This document shows, one piece after another, positions 13,801-26,369 of a stretch of DNA of 64,000 nucleotides. The stretch's first letter is position 1; each line of letters opens with the position of its first letter. The DNA lies in NCBI RefSeq assembly GCF_965638725.1, contig NC_134963.1, positions 3,665,501 to 3,729,500 of the forward strand, written 5' to 3'. The DNA comes from Aptenodytes patagonicus (Eukaryota > Chordata > Aves > Sphenisciformes > Spheniscidae). The notes under the pieces are model-generated. The model ran no database searches. It was not told the origin of the DNA and saw nothing but the letters and a program-made list of their open reading frames with translations. Made by a program: the position numbers and the translations under genes.

Positions 13801-16800
13801 GTAAAGGAAATGAAGATGGGGAGACAGTTATTGTTGAAAAAGACCATTTTATGGATGATTTTTTCCAACAGGTAAAGTTACAGTTTTCACCATGTATTAA
13901 AGCCTTACAGTTTTCTTTCCGTGTGTTTTAATTTCTGTAATTAGGTTCACAATTCATCTACACCCCCCCCCCCCCCAATAAGCTTTGTAATGGTATGCCA
14001 AATCAAATGTTGGTAATGCTTTTGCTTGTTTATTTCAGGGTATTTTCTGTCTTTACTGCATAGAATTGTTTTTGACTCCCTATCGACAAGGAATTTGCTT
14101 ATAGAATTTTAAGATCTTTTTTCTTAAGAATAGTATCACTTAAGTTTTTGGCCATATAGAACATATTTGCTATTAAGAATACCATTTTTTCTTAAAAAGT
14201 GCAAGCTGTTTAAATGTCAACATTTCTGCTGGGATTTCTGTCAGATAGTTACAAATGTTGCAATGATATACTTTACGATTTTTATTGCCCTGAATTCCTA
14301 TAATGTTTTCATTGCCATATTTCTCTTCCTCTAGGTTGAGGAACTTAGAAATAATATAGCAAAAATAGCACAAAATGTGGAAGAAGTGAAGAAGCAGCAC
14401 AGCATTATCCTCTCAGCACCAAATCCTGAAGGAAGTGAGTATCACTTTTTTTTTAGATTTCAGATATGTGTGGCTAGATATTCTGAAATAAATATTTTTG
14501 TTTTAGCTATCTATAGGAATAGAACTTCAGGTGTTCAGAATGCAAAATGTAACACCATTTATTTATTTAAATATTCCCATATTTAATATTGAATTTATAT
14601 TTTCATTTGCTTATTTTTACCTTTTCTAAGTCTCATTTGAATAAGTACATTTTCAGAATATTTGTTGCATCATCCAAACCTTTGCTAGACCAAAACTCGT
14701 TTAATACAGTATCTTGAAATTGATTGTGTCTTCAGAAACTTAGAGGCTACTTGCATTTCTTTTAGTTTGTGAAAATGTTGAAGTTGTCAGCTGAAGCTCA
14801 CACAGTAAACCCATCATCTTCTCTTTATTCTTCAGTAAGGGCAAGGTCCCATCTAACGCTACAGCCAGCTGCTTCAGTGGTAGTAAGAGTTCCATGCTGG
14901 AGCCCTATTTTTAGACGCTGTAACCCCAAAGCTGAAAGTGAAGATGTGCTTTCTGAACAGAGAACTCGAAAGTTTAGGGAACTTACCCAGAAACATGGAA
15001 CCTTCTCTGTTCTCAACACTTCTTAACTCAAGGCATGCCTGGGTTTGTGGGCACCGTTCAAAGAAAAGGGAAGAAAAGATGCTGAGATATTTTTGTGCAA
15101 TGTTGCAACACTAGCTTTACACTTATCTTTTTGTTGATGAAAACCGAACTTCGGATATTAGTTTTTTTCCCCCTATTTTCTTTGTTTATGGATGGGCATA
15201 TGTTTGTATTCTTAAAAATGATTTTGTGGACTGCTTTTTGTCTTAACCATATACAGTCAGTGACTCTTAGGTTTAATAAGGGTTCATCTGAATGTTTAAA
15301 ATCTGTGGTCTCAGATCATTTATCAGCTTGTGTTTGTGCTAAAAATTGTGCTTATTAATGCATCTGAACTGTGTAGGAACATGACATTGCTTGTAACTAA
15401 TGTGTGCTCTTGTGAATCTAGTGTCTTCAGTAAACCCAATAACAGAGATCTAGCAAAGTTCTTCATGAATACTCTGTATAGTATTCTTCAAAAAATATAG
15501 GTAGTGCATGGTACAGTTATGTTTATAAGGGCAAAAGCAGTGAGTCCGTAATAAACAACAGAACTAAAAAAATGTGAGATAAATCTGTATTTTCACTTGG
15601 TAGACTTCAGTGAACTTTCATTTTAACCAGCAAAGGAATATTACCCTGGAAGTGTTATGTTAACAAAAAACGTGGAATATTTTATCACCTGGTTTAGTTG
15701 GTGATTTGGTAATAACATTTGCCAAGTGTAAGGGCCTGTCATAAGAAGCAGGAATCTGATAGTATGCTGTTACAAAAATCATATTTAAAGTACTTAGGAG
15801 CATAATAAGTGCATGGTTGTACTGAATACAAGCAAGGTAGAGTTGTAGATGGTTGCTGGCTTAGTAATATCAATCATTAACAGTTCTAAAAAAAAAAAAA
15901 TTTGTTTTTTTTTTAAGGAACAAAGGAAGAACTTGAAGAATTAAATGAGGAAATAAAGAAGATTGCTAATAAAATCCGAGCCAGGTTAAAGGGTAAGTTG
16001 TGAGGAGAAATAAAACTACTGTCTCTTGTAATGATTCAGGATGGTAGCAGTGTTACGAACTTAATGCACTGCAGCTGAAGTTCTAAACTTTAAAAGCTGT
16101 ATTATGTATGCATAAATTGTATGCAATTCCTACTGAAGTAGTTACTGTGTTTTAAGATCTGTACCAATTATTGAAATTATTTTAATTATTTTTTAATATA
16201 TATCTCTCTCTCTGCCAATCCTCCTCCCCCAGAAATGTTAAGCATATCTGTGGGGAGCTTGTACGTGGAAAAAAAGTAATAATTACTAGTATTTACAAAG
16301 TAACTGAGCTACACTATTAAATAATTACACTGAACATTGACTCATAATGTTCTTGTATTTTTCTTAGCTATTGAACAAAGTTTTGATCAGGGTGAAAATG
16401 CTAATCGGACATCAGCAGACCTCAGGATAAGAAAAACACAGGTATGATTACTTAATAAGTTTAAAGAAAATAAAAGGATTCTAGTAAATTGAAGAATGAG
16501 TTTCACTTTTCTGAAATAGTTTCAGAACTTCATGTTCTGTTTTGTTGGAATGTAAATAACACTTTCAGTTGTTGTGCAGTAGTATTTGCTGTGTCAAAAA
16601 AAAATAAACGTTTTTGTTCCACATTTTTAAATCCTCAAAAAACAGCACTCTGTATTAGCTCACAAGTTTGTGGAGGTCATGACGGAATACAACGAGACCC
16701 AAACTCTTTTTCGAGAACGCAGCAAAGGTCGGATACAGAGACAATTAGAGATAAGTAAGTGGCCTGAATACACTTTTTTAAAAAAAGATTAATTGTGTTG

Positions 16801-19800
16801 TTAGTACCTCCCTTGTTCCTTACTGCTTAAAGATGGTACAAAGCATCATATGTCTTGGACATCTTCTTGAAGCATGTGAGGGAAAAGAAACAATTTTAAC
16901 ATATGGCATAAATTTTTTGATGCTACTTTTCAGAACAGCTGTAAAGAAAATAGAGAAAACTCACTAAATCATTTCTTTTTGTTGAAAATTATTAAAGAAA
17001 ATACCTTTTTCCTTTGCTTCATTTATTTCCAATGTTGCAACTTTAAACGAAACATTAAGAAAAGCTGTGTTCTGAAGACAGTAAGTGTTATTAAAAACCA
17101 TTCTAAAATTAACATGCTAAACAGGACAACATCCCTTTTTATGCTCTTCTATTTTTGTCAATAAGAACATTTGCTAAATTCAGCTGACATAAAATCAGTG
17201 CTGCCGTTACATGTACTCTAATCATTTCTTGACTGACTCACATTTGACTTACTTTATCATTGATTATTACGAGGAGTATTCAGAAAGGTATCTGACTCTA
17301 CTCTGAACTACGGCATCTACCTCAGAAGGTGTTGAAAAAAATCCGTAACATCTTGTACCTAAAATTAGCCTTTTTGAATATCTCCTGTAAAAGTAAATAC
17401 ATACATTGCTGAAATAGGAAATGCAAACAGAAAAGTTGGCAAATTATAAGAAGACTTCGCTTTTCATGTGCTTCTCAAATTTGTCATTAGCCTCTCATGC
17501 TAATGGCTCAATTCAGCATTTCGGTAAAGTTTATTGGGCAAGTTAAATTCTTCTTTACCTATACATTTGAGGGGAGGGACCCTAATACCTCAGGACACAG
17601 TTCTTTTAAGTTAATGTTGTTATGACCCAATTAGAGCCTTCAGCTTTTCCTCAGCACTAAAAATTTTAAAGGATAAAGCAGGTTTTGCGGCTTTCTTGGG
17701 TATTAACATCAGAAAGTAATATTCAAACTGTAACTTTCATCTGATAGGACAGAATTATATAAGTTATTACAGATACTGAACTTATTTTACATGGGAAGAA
17801 CAGGGATTTGATACGTAATTTTTAAAACTGTACAATACAAATCACTTGAATGTGATGTGTAACTCGTAACACTTGCATTTGTCATGCCAGCGTCATCAAT
17901 AGGATTCAGTTTGCTTAAACATGCAATAATAAACTACAATTGTTAGACATATTATGAAAAGTAGAAGTGAAGGTACGCTATGGGCAATCATCTCTGTGTG
18001 GAATATGAATGTAATCCTGTGTTGGTAAAATTAAATTTACGTAAAGATTTTACTGCCCACACAGTGGTGGGGAGCAAGTAAATTAGGTGCCAATGTGACA
18101 TGATCGAATAGGTAAATATTGAATGTTATGTAAATACCCTGTATCTCAAGTTCTTCCTTCTGAAGAACACTCCACTTAACGAGGTTCATATGTACATTGT
18201 AAATGTTTCTGATCAAACTCTTCAATTTGACAAAAAAAAACCAAAACAAACAACAAAAAACCCCCCACCAACCAGGAATTCTTCATCGTAGCTTTGAATC
18301 TACATTTGTTTTCTGACTATGACTTGATATTTTCTGTTTGTTTCATATGCAAAATGGCATTTGGTAATGGCTAAACACTACATTGTTTTATCCTGAAAAA
18401 TGCTCAATACAAGAATTTTCTTTGAATTGTCATCCTTCTGGTATGGTAAAATTTTGTGTTCAATAATGAGTAAGTGATGTTATGTGAAGTACTGTTGTTT
18501 TTATTCTAGCTGGAAAGACCACCACTGATGAGGAACTGGAAGAAATGTTAGAGAGTGGTAATCCTTCAATTTTCACTTCTGATGTATGTATTTCTGGTCC
18601 GGTTATGTCTCTCTTCTATTCTGCTGCTTCTGCTATTTAGAAGTGTGTCAGCACATACTTATTTATGTCTGTATCTTCTTTTGTTCTCCCAAAGATTATA
18701 TCAGACTCTCAAATAACTAGGCAAGCTCTGAATGAAATTGAGTCACGTCACAAGGATATTATGAAACTGGAATCTAGCATACGGGAACTACATGAAATGT
18801 TTATGGACATGGCAATGTTTGTTGAGACTCAGGTAAATGAATCCATTCAAACACATTTACGTAAGTGGGATTTTTTTCCCCAGTCTTCCTCTTTGAAATA
18901 TGCAGAAACAATTGCTTATATTCAGATAATACAGACTTACAGTGTTTTTTGACTGATTAAATATATAAAAGTTAATCACTAAAGGTTTTCTGGTTTTAGA
19001 CAAATGTATAATCTAGATGTATTCGTAGTATATGCTATGAATAACTAAGCATAGACTTTCTTTTCAGTTGGTATACTTAATATTTTCTTCAGCATGCTTA
19101 TACTGCAATATGCTTGAACATTTTGTGCATGTTTAAGTAAGAACAACACTCCTGGAATGTTGGCTAATATCTTGGTAATTTAGGATTCTCACAGACATGG
19201 TAAAGGACTACTGTGATAGGATAAAATGTGCGTTAGCAAGGATGTATGCAACTTGCACTTAATACAAAGGTATGATTACTGTTATAACTAACATGAATGT
19301 AAAGGGATTGATAAGTCATTCAAGTCATCTCTTATATTCATAAGCTTTGTCTTGACACGTACATAAATTCGTTCTATTTGTAGTCTTTACATACCAATTA
19401 TCTAACAAAAATATTTTTAACTTCTGTTCTTAAAATTCTTTGACTTATGCAGGGAGTGAAAAGAATAATGTTCAGGAGAGAAACTTTCCTGAAAAGGACT
19501 ATTATTTTTTTTTAATTGGGTTTTGTTCTAGAAGTCTTGTGTTGCTTTGATATAAAATATATAGCCAAGGCAAATTGGTAGCAGTTTTCTTTTGAATTAG
19601 AAATGAACAAAAGTTACTTGTGCATCATTCTTTAATGCTTTGCTGTTTACTGCTGCTGATTATTTCTTCTGATGGACAGAAACACAGGTAATAGACTGTA
19701 ATTTTTCACCAATCCTCCATTCCATTACCAAATTTCATTCATCATAATTAATTTGAATTTGTTATGTACTGACATTCTAAACACTCAGTTCTGAGGAACT

Positions 19801-22800
19801 TTTGAAGTTGCTATTATATGTGTGCGTTTTCTTAGATAACTGTTGAACCTTGTGTCAAAATAGTCAATGTCCTTTCCCACTTCCAGGCACGTCAGGGATC
19901 TCTGATCTCTTTAGTATGTCAGTTTTAGTTTTGGCTGTTAAAACATACCTCACGTTGACAGGTATGTTTTCAGGTGTTCAGTATTTTTTCCTGCAAAAGG
20001 GAGAAATATGTCTGCCTTGCCCATGAACGTGCCTTGTTTGGTTAGAACTTTGAGCCCTTGCTTCTCATTCCCTTTTTCCTTTACACATCAAAGCAGAAAA
20101 AATGTCAGCCACTAATATGTACATTATTCACTTGTTTAAAGTAATTGCTGATGTTCTATAGCCTTTCTTCTCTTAGGTTCATTAAACAAGGATCCATGGA
20201 TTCCAATAATAAAATTTTTTCTTAAAAATTTCATTTTAAGGGTGAAATGATCAACAACATAGAAAAGAACGTGATGAATGCATCAGATTACGTGGAACAT
20301 GCAAAAGAAGAGACAAAAAAGGCAGTTAAATATAAAAGTAAAGCACGAAGGGTATGCTGTCTTTCTGTAATTGTGCTAGTCAGTGTATTAACTTAGCACA
20401 GTATGAAGCGACCTTCAATTTTAGTTGATTTTTTTTTGTTGTTGTTGTTGTATTCAGTCCTTCAAGGTAGAATTAATATATGCATTTTACTTTTTTGTAG
20501 TTGTGATACTTAAAATTAGATTAGAAAACGTTGTTATAAATTAGTATATGACAGAGGAAGATTCACCAAAGGGTTCTACAAACAAACAAAAAAACCCCTG
20601 TAATCCAGAAGAAACCACAACATTTCCCATGTGAATTAATTTGTTACAGTTAATATTAAAAATTGATATTACCAGTAGAGGACAGAAACTTCTTGTACTA
20701 CAAAAACGGATAAGCAATTCGTGCACAGCTAAGCCTATGTTCACAATTTTCCACTTAAAAAAGCTGTTGTTACAGAGTATAAAAAGCCCAAAAGAAGAAT
20801 TAATATATTATGATATATATATATATATATCTCATGTTAACAGAAAAAATAAAATTACTGGTTTTGCTTAAGTAGGCTTACACTTTTTAGAATTCCATCT
20901 GTAATTATTCTTTTCACAGATAACAACTTTTGTACTCTCGTAAAAGTACTAGATTAGGCAGATCTGCCCGCTGGCAAGGGTGTGGCGTTAAACCATGACA
21001 CTCAATTTGTGGAGGAATTGAGTTCAAAGTAAAGTTCAGGCATTCTCCATTGGCATGGAAACTTGTGTTTTGTGTTTCAACACCTTTCTTCCCATCAGAA
21101 AGCCTGTCGTGGTTTAACCCCAGCCGGCAGCTAAGCTTCCCGCCCCCCCCCCGCCCCCCAGTGGGATGGGGATTGAATTGGAAGGGTAAAAGTGAGAAAA
21201 CTCGTGGGTTGAGATAAAGGCAGTTTAACAGGCAAAGCAAAAGCTGCGCACACAAGCAAAGCAAAACAAGGAATTCATTCACTCCTGCCCGTCGGCAGGC
21301 AGGTGTTCAGCCATCTCCAGGAAAGCAGGGCGCCGTCACACCTAACGGTGACATGGGAAGACAAACGCCATCACTCCAAATGTCCCCCCCTTCCTTCTTC
21401 TTCCCCCAGCTTCATATGCTGAGCATGACGCCATATGGTGTGGGATATCCCTTGGGTCAGTTGGGGTCAGCTGTCCCGGCCGTGTCCCCCCCCAGCTTCT
21501 TGTGCCCCCCCAGCCTGCTCGCTGGTGGGGTGGGGTGAGAGGCAGAACAGGCCTTGACTCTGTGCCAGCCCTGCTCAGCAATAACTGAAACATCCCTGTG
21601 TTATCAACACTGTTTCCAGCACAAATCCAAAACACAGCCCTACACTAGCTACTGGGAAGGAAATTAACTCTACCCCAGCCAAAACCAGCACCAAAGCCAA
21701 ATAATGTATTCTGAAATTAAACTACTAAGTAATTTATTTTTATATTTTGTAACTGTATGATTGCAGAGTGAATTAAGTGTTCCTCTGACATAATTTGCCC
21801 TTTTGAGAGGCTGTGCAATTTTGTGAGGCTGTTTATGGCGAGTTGGATTTGAGAGAATAATATAGCTAGATAGATATCTACATATAAATAACATGCCTGT
21901 TACATTTAAAAACAATATTTGAGAAGTGTCAAAAGAGCCCACTTAATGTATTTGTAAATGGTGGTTTTCTCATCTTTGATAACTATATAGGTATTATTCA
22001 CACTAGTTTACCTGTAAACACTGTTTAAAAATGTTTATTCTTATGTATGCAAGAGTATACAGATAAACTTATCTCAATTTGAGAATACTGCAGGCTTTAA
22101 TAAAAACGAGTGTTGATCTAAAACCTGACTATTTTAAAAATTGAAAATAAATGTAAGTCTTAATGTACTTAATATTAAAATAATAATACCTTGTTTTTTG
22201 ACAGAAAATGTGGATAATTATCATTGTGTCATTGGTGTTGATTGCCATAATTGGTCTAATTATTGGTTTGTCTGTTGGTGTTCCGTGATGCTTGGATAAC
22301 CTCAGCATGCATGGCTTCCTGCCAGTGTGGCAGTAAGTAACTAATCAACTAATTTTGCTCTTGTTTTGCTCTGGTAACTTGTATTGTTCTTCTAACCCTT
22401 AATATCTGTACGGTTAGTACTGGGGGGGTAGGCCTGGGATGCATTGGTGGATCTTCTCTATCTCTGCTCACTATGAAAGTGCTATGCATGTGAATGTTGA
22501 AAACTGACATCTAGTGGTAGGCTGCTAAATTTACAGAATGCAATCGCCACATAAGACTCGTAAACACAGAAGGAAACGAGCAAAAAATCCAATTATTGTC
22601 TTGCAGTCCTTTGAAATTTTCTTTATACTGAAAGTTCACATCAGTAAACGATCTGCACTAAGATATGGAACACTAGTTACACTTGGAACTTTATCAAATG
22701 GGGTTTTCTATGGTTTTAAGTAGAGCTTTCATAAAAGTAGATGTCTACAACCATGAAGGTGGCTATTATGCCTTGCAGAACATCCTAAAATTTCTTATTT

Positions 22801-23845
22801 CAAAGCTGTTTATTAATACTAGACTAAATGAAACAGTGGGAAATAACAATGTATTTGTAAAAGGAAGTCTGCAAAGATTCCAACTGGAACTTTAGGACAT
22901 AAATCGGAGAATTCTCTCAATCTTCAGATTTTTGCTGTACTAATCTACCATTTCTTGTCAAGATAACACCTAGCCAGGCTAAGTAGAAAATGGCAGATAA
23001 CTCTTCCGAGTCCGGTAGAAACTCAGCTTTTTACATGTACTATCTTCAGACTACATATGAAGTGCTACGAGCGGGATGTCATGTCAGACAGCTAATCAGG
23101 AATTCAGTTTTCTGTACTAACACTCATTGAATATCGAAGTTTTTAGTTTTGATGTTACAGTTTCTTCTCAGCTTTGGTTTATGGGCAGATAACAGGATTC
23201 ACTGTATCATTGCTTATAGTCACAAATACCTGACCTAATGCCAGGTATGACTTGGGATGCATTTACATAGAACCCATCTCTCCCCCCCACCCACCTTGCA
23301 GCTCTTCTGAGCTATTACCTACAGAATGTTTTTACTGATGTTTTATTGGATTCCACTAAGTGTGCAATTGTAAAGGTTTCAGCAGGCTACAAATATTTAT
23401 CCAAGGAGGGTGGCAGTAAGCAATGTTACTGCATTTAGACTTAACCTCAATAAGTAAATGTTCACTATTGTATCTGTTTCTATACGTAATGATATTTACA
23501 GAAGTTGGGTATGAGCAATAACAATTATTCTGTGAAACAAAATACAGCAATGTTAACAGATAGCCCTATCTTGTAACTATGGTTACGTGTATGTTAGAAA
23601 AGAAAGACTAACAACAGGAAATCATAGCAGTAAGTATTCTTTAGAAAGAAAATCCAAACACTCGGATTAGGTATCAGTATTACTAATGTTCTGTGGCTAT
23701 GCATGTATTTAAACAGTTCTGTATCTGACACGGTATTTCAATCTCAACTTTTCTCTCTTTTTTGCAGAAATTGGTGTTCATAATTATATGTGTAACTGTA
23801 TTGCTTCTGATACTTGGAATTATCCTAGCAACAACACTATCATAG
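7826..23845 (+). CDS. STX2: Syntaxin-2 (epimorphin), t-SNARE, complete with two alternative C-termini
   Basis: Syntaxin-2 is a Qa-SNARE of the plasma membrane that pairs with SNAP-23/25 and VAMP in exocytosis, for example in epithelial and platelet secretion and in cytokinesis. Nine common exons (30, 72, 100, 75, 74, 109, 74, 138, 111 nt) join with matching phases into 261 codons. Exon 10A (22205) then adds 27 residues (288 total), or exon 11 (23768) adds 25 (286 total). The protein starts [10 protein letters not shown] and has the N-terminal Habc three-helix region (about residues 28-145). The SNARE helix (about 185-250) contains the zero-layer glutamine Q224 in VETQGEM, and the basic KARRK precedes a C-terminal membrane anchor. 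The start codon is supported by an in-frame TGA 15 nt upstream. The spliced protein agrees closely with human STX2. An LTR sits in intron 9. Confidence 0.97.
7856..13799 (+). other. STX2 intron 1
   Basis: This 5.9-kb intron begins in the CpG island and becomes AT-rich. I see short local repeats (9218-9285; TAATACAAT units near 10082-10115) and an A/T hairpin at 9096-9118. No extra exon with syntaxin similarity is visible. Confidence 0.85.
13800..13871 (+). CDS. STX2: STX2 exon 2
   Basis: 72 nt, phase 0 at both ends, encoding [20 protein letters not shown] and FFQQ. The acceptor follows a T-rich tract and the donor is CAG|GTAAAG. It is one valine shorter than the human VVVVEKDHF segment. Confidence 0.96.
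13963..13976. repeat. Poly(C) homopolymer
   Basis: About 14 consecutive C bases 90 bp after STX2 exon 2. Confidence 0.9.
14335..14434 (+). CDS. STX2: STX2 exon 3
   Basis: 100 nt encoding [20 protein letters not shown] and the [12 protein letters not shown] block, part of the first Habc helix. It ends after base 1 of the next codon at the donor GTGAGT. Confidence 0.96.
15918..15992 (+). CDS. STX2: STX2 exon 4
   Basis: 75 nt encoding [20 protein letters not shown] then ARLK, the second Habc helix. The acceptor sits after a long A/T run (15889-15917), so the polypyrimidine tract is a T homopolymer. The donor is GTAAGT. Confidence 0.95.
16368..16441 (+). CDS. STX2: STX2 exon 5
   Basis: 74 nt encoding [20 protein letters not shown] then IRKTQ, ending in phase 0 before the donor GTATGA. 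Confidence 0.96.
16646..16754 (+). CDS. STX2: STX2 exon 6
   Basis: 109 nt encoding [20 protein letters not shown] then [16 protein letters not shown], the third Habc helix and the linker. The donor is GTAAGT. Confidence 0.96.
16755..18509 (+). other. STX2 intron 6
   Basis: 1.75 kb of AT-rich intron. Nothing recognisable apart from a short A/C-rich run at 18231-18270. Confidence 0.85.
18510..18583 (+). CDS. STX2: STX2 exon 7
   Basis: 74 nt completing ITGKTTTDDELEEM-type sequence (here [17 protein letters not shown], then IFTSD), the linker before the SNARE helix. Ends in phase 0. Confidence 0.96.
18695..18832 (+). CDS. STX2: STX2 exon 8 (SNARE motif, first half)
   Basis: 138 nt encoding [20 protein letters not shown], then [20 protein letters not shown] and MFVETQ. 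The final Q (residue 224) is the ionic zero-layer glutamine of the SNARE core. The intron before it is only 111 nt. Confidence 0.97.
18833..20240 (+). other. STX2 intron 8
   Basis: 1.4 kb of AT-rich intron; no element recognised. Confidence 0.85.
20241..20351 (+). CDS. STX2: STX2 exon 9 (SNARE motif, second half)
   Basis: 111 nt encoding [20 protein letters not shown], then [17 protein letters not shown]. Ends in phase 0, so either downstream anchor exon can follow. Confidence 0.97.
20813..20830. repeat. (AT)n microsatellite
   Basis: Nine AT dinucleotides in STX2 intron 9. Confidence 0.95.
21105..21690 (-). mobile_element. Avian solo LTR (ERV), family A, copy 1
   Basis: Read on the minus strand the element starts TG, carries a conserved TTATTGCTGAGCAG block, has a weak TATA region with CATATGAAGCTGGGGG, and ends with the GGTTAAACCACGACA terminus I recall from a widespread avian LTR family. 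The same landmarks appear in the copy at 39145. The host bases AAAGCC at 21099-21104 recur at 21693-21698, a possible 6-bp target-site duplication, though the right LTR edge would then be 2 bp later. No internal retroviral genes are present, so it is a solo LTR. Confidence 0.8.
22205..22288 (+). CDS. STX2: STX2 exon 10A, alternative C-terminal membrane anchor (A form)
   Basis: The acceptor TTTTTTGACAG precedes [20 protein letters not shown], then GLSVGVP and TGA. This is the counterpart of the human anchor [20 protein letters not shown]. A consensus donor GTAAGT follows at 22333, so the whole exon (22205-22332) can be an internal cassette with exon 11 then serving as 3' UTR. Confidence 0.93.
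   Translation, partial: KMWIIIIVSLVLIAIIGLIIGLSVGVP
22333..23767 (+). other. STX2 intron 10 (between alternative anchors)
   Basis: 1.4 kb of AT-rich sequence, with short C-rich runs near 23281; no other recognised element. Confidence 0.75.
23768..23845 (+). CDS. STX2: STX2 exon 11, alternative C-terminal membrane anchor (B form)
   Basis: The acceptor TTTTTTGCAG precedes [20 protein letters not shown], then ATTLS and TAG, the counterpart of the human anchor ending ILATTLS. It is in phase with exon 9 when exon 10A is skipped. Confidence 0.95.
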   Translation, partial: KLVFIIICVTVLLLILGIILATTLS

Positions 23846-26200
23846 CAAGCACATTCCAAGAGTTACGAACCTTCAGAAACTCCAAAATACATCTTCAGTA
23901 AAACCAAACCTTTTTTTAACAAATGATGCCTTACGCTGTTCCATGATGATGACCTATCACTAATGGTTAAAAATGAAAACAAAATAGCTCTTAATGTTTA
24001 CTCATAAATGAAGATGAGAATGTATTAGGATACGTATGGCTCTTCATCATAAACTATACATTTGTAAGACTGAAACTTGCTCTTAATTGTTTTGAACTAC
24101 AGTAACTTAGGACTTTTTTCATATCTCAGTGTTACAAACAGTTTAAATAGGGAGTTGAGAGACTATTGAGTTTTGACTATTTGGCTTTTTTCCTATCGCT
24201 AATACAATTCTAATCATGAACTTTACTTTACCAGTGCTGCTTTTGTTAGCGCTCTTGTGAACGTTTTTGTGAGATGTAGCCTTGTCTCTGTGTGTTAATT
24301 ATTTAGTCACTTTAACCTATCTCAGATTTATACCTAAAAATCTTTTCTCCAACAAGTGCTAAAATACTTTATCCTGAAAAGGCTACTTATTTAACTGTCT
24401 GCCTATTGCATTACACTTGAGAAGAAAAAAAAAAAAGGCTTTTCCACTTTCCAGGGTTTTTATTTTTTTCCTTCAATGTGACTAAGGTTAATTGCTTTTA
24501 AATATTTCTTTGCCTTTATAATAAAAAGTTAGTAGCAACGTTTCTGGTAAAAGAATACAGTAACAAAGCACACCAAATTTGAACTTGAGCAGATAATTTT
24601 ACAAATAATCCTTGTGCAAAGGAAACTGATGGATCAGTTTAGCCTTATTGTTCATACGAATATGACAAAAATCACACTTTTTCTCTATAAAGCCGAGTCA
24701 ACGTTTCTTACTCGGAAGCTTGCTAATGTGTGAATATAGCACATAGGGATAAACTCCTTCAGAAAAGTCTGAAACATAATACAAACTAAGACACTGATTT
24801 GTTATGAAATTTATGTGTTCTATAACATATATGAAGTGTTTTAGTGTATACATACCTATTATAATGCTAGCTTGCAAGACTTGAAAGCTTGAAAGACTTC
24901 AAATGTAACCAAATAACTGCATTTAATGTTACAGGTTATTTTTGTATTTTGTGTGTAAAATATTTGTAACTTGAATTTTTGACTTCTGGTTGTTTAAGGA
25001 TATCCATGTAGATATGTAGATATATTTACACTGTAAGACAATTAGAGGAAAGTATAACGTGTGCCTTTTTAAACACAGTCTAAAACTACACTTGTCAGTG
25101 TTTCCAAATATTGAACGATGATGTTAACTGCAATAACTCGCTCCTAAAAGGTTAGAATCCTTAAACTTACGTTTTGTTGAAAGTGTCTGATCTCAGAGTG
25201 ACTCAGTAAACTATAATTCAGTCTGACTTAATGAAATTCAGCAAAGTTTACAATTTGTGTTGTATGTATGAATATTCCTACTTTGCTGCCCAAATATACT
25301 GTGAATGTGCTGGAGCTATTCAGATGTCAAACATGTTTAAAAAAGAAAAAAATATTACTATTGGCCTTGTTGCAAGTCGGCCATAAAGAAGTCGCTTGAA
25401 AAATTTCAGCTTCATTAGTGAACAAATTTCTTTACCTCTACGTCCAGAACGCTCACCGATGTTTGTGAGGAAGTTTACATGCAAAGTAAGGAAAGATTGG
25501 TTGCCTTAGTACTCGTTCTAGGTAAAATATATTTTTATTCTATAGTTTTCTAGATTTTTATCAGTAAATATTATTTATACAGATACACAAATTAGATTGG
25601 GGGGAAAAAAAACAGTTCTGCTGTTTAACAGCTGGTTACCTAAAATGAGCCCCCAAATCCCGTCATGTTGAATTTTTTTATTTATAATGCAGTAATTTGC
25701 CCATCAAGACCAGAAATTTGAATAGGCCACTCCATACTTTTTACTTGTTGTATAGCTGCCTCAATGAGTTTGTTTTAAAACAAAACAAAACTTGTTTTTC
25801 ACGTGAACCTCTTTGTTCTCTTAATATTGGAGGGGAGTAAATCTCTAACCTATGCACTAATAAATTTATCTAAGCAAGTATCCTGTGGCTGGTTTCATAT
25901 CCATGATGTTATTGTGACCTTTGTGAATATTTCCAGTCAGTGTTGGAATAAGGCTGGTCTGTTTTTGCAATGACGAATGTCAAACAACCGACACCTAGGT
26001 CTTAAAGTAAAGGTAGTGTATTTCCTGAAACTTTTTACCAAAGAAGGTGTAGAGATGATCAGAGTAGGTGTAGAGATAATTATGAAGACATTAATGGGAT
26101 TTATTAATTTAAACTGTTCCCGTGGAATTTTGCTTTAATATTAAACTTGAAAAATGTGGGAATTACTTATTTGAATAAAGCTATTCATGTATTCTCAAAC
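23846..26200 (+). other. STX2: STX2 3' UTR and polyadenylation region
   Basis: AT-rich sequence without coding potential after the stop. AATAAA signals occur at 24520-24525, 25859-25864 and 26174-26179. The second is followed by a GT-rich stretch (TGTGGCTGGTTTC), a plausible cleavage context. The true end cannot be fixed from sequence alone. Confidence 0.65.
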
Positions 26201-26369
26201 TCCTCATAAAAGTGCATCTTTCATGGTGCAGAATTAAAATAACTTCCTGTTACCTGCCTACCCCAGAACTGGGAATTCTGGAATAGATTCAGGGTTCTGA
26301 TGTACAGGTGGTAACTGGAGCCATTCCCCCTGTGCTGATGTTTAAACTTAGTTGAGATTGCCGCTCTGA

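Larger units (their letters stand above)
20352..22204 (+). other. STX2 intron 9
   Basis: 1.85-kb intron holding an (AT)n run (20813-20830) and an antisense solo LTR (21105-21690) that supplies about a third of the intron, roughly 0.5 kb before the alternative exon 10A. Confidence 0.85.
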
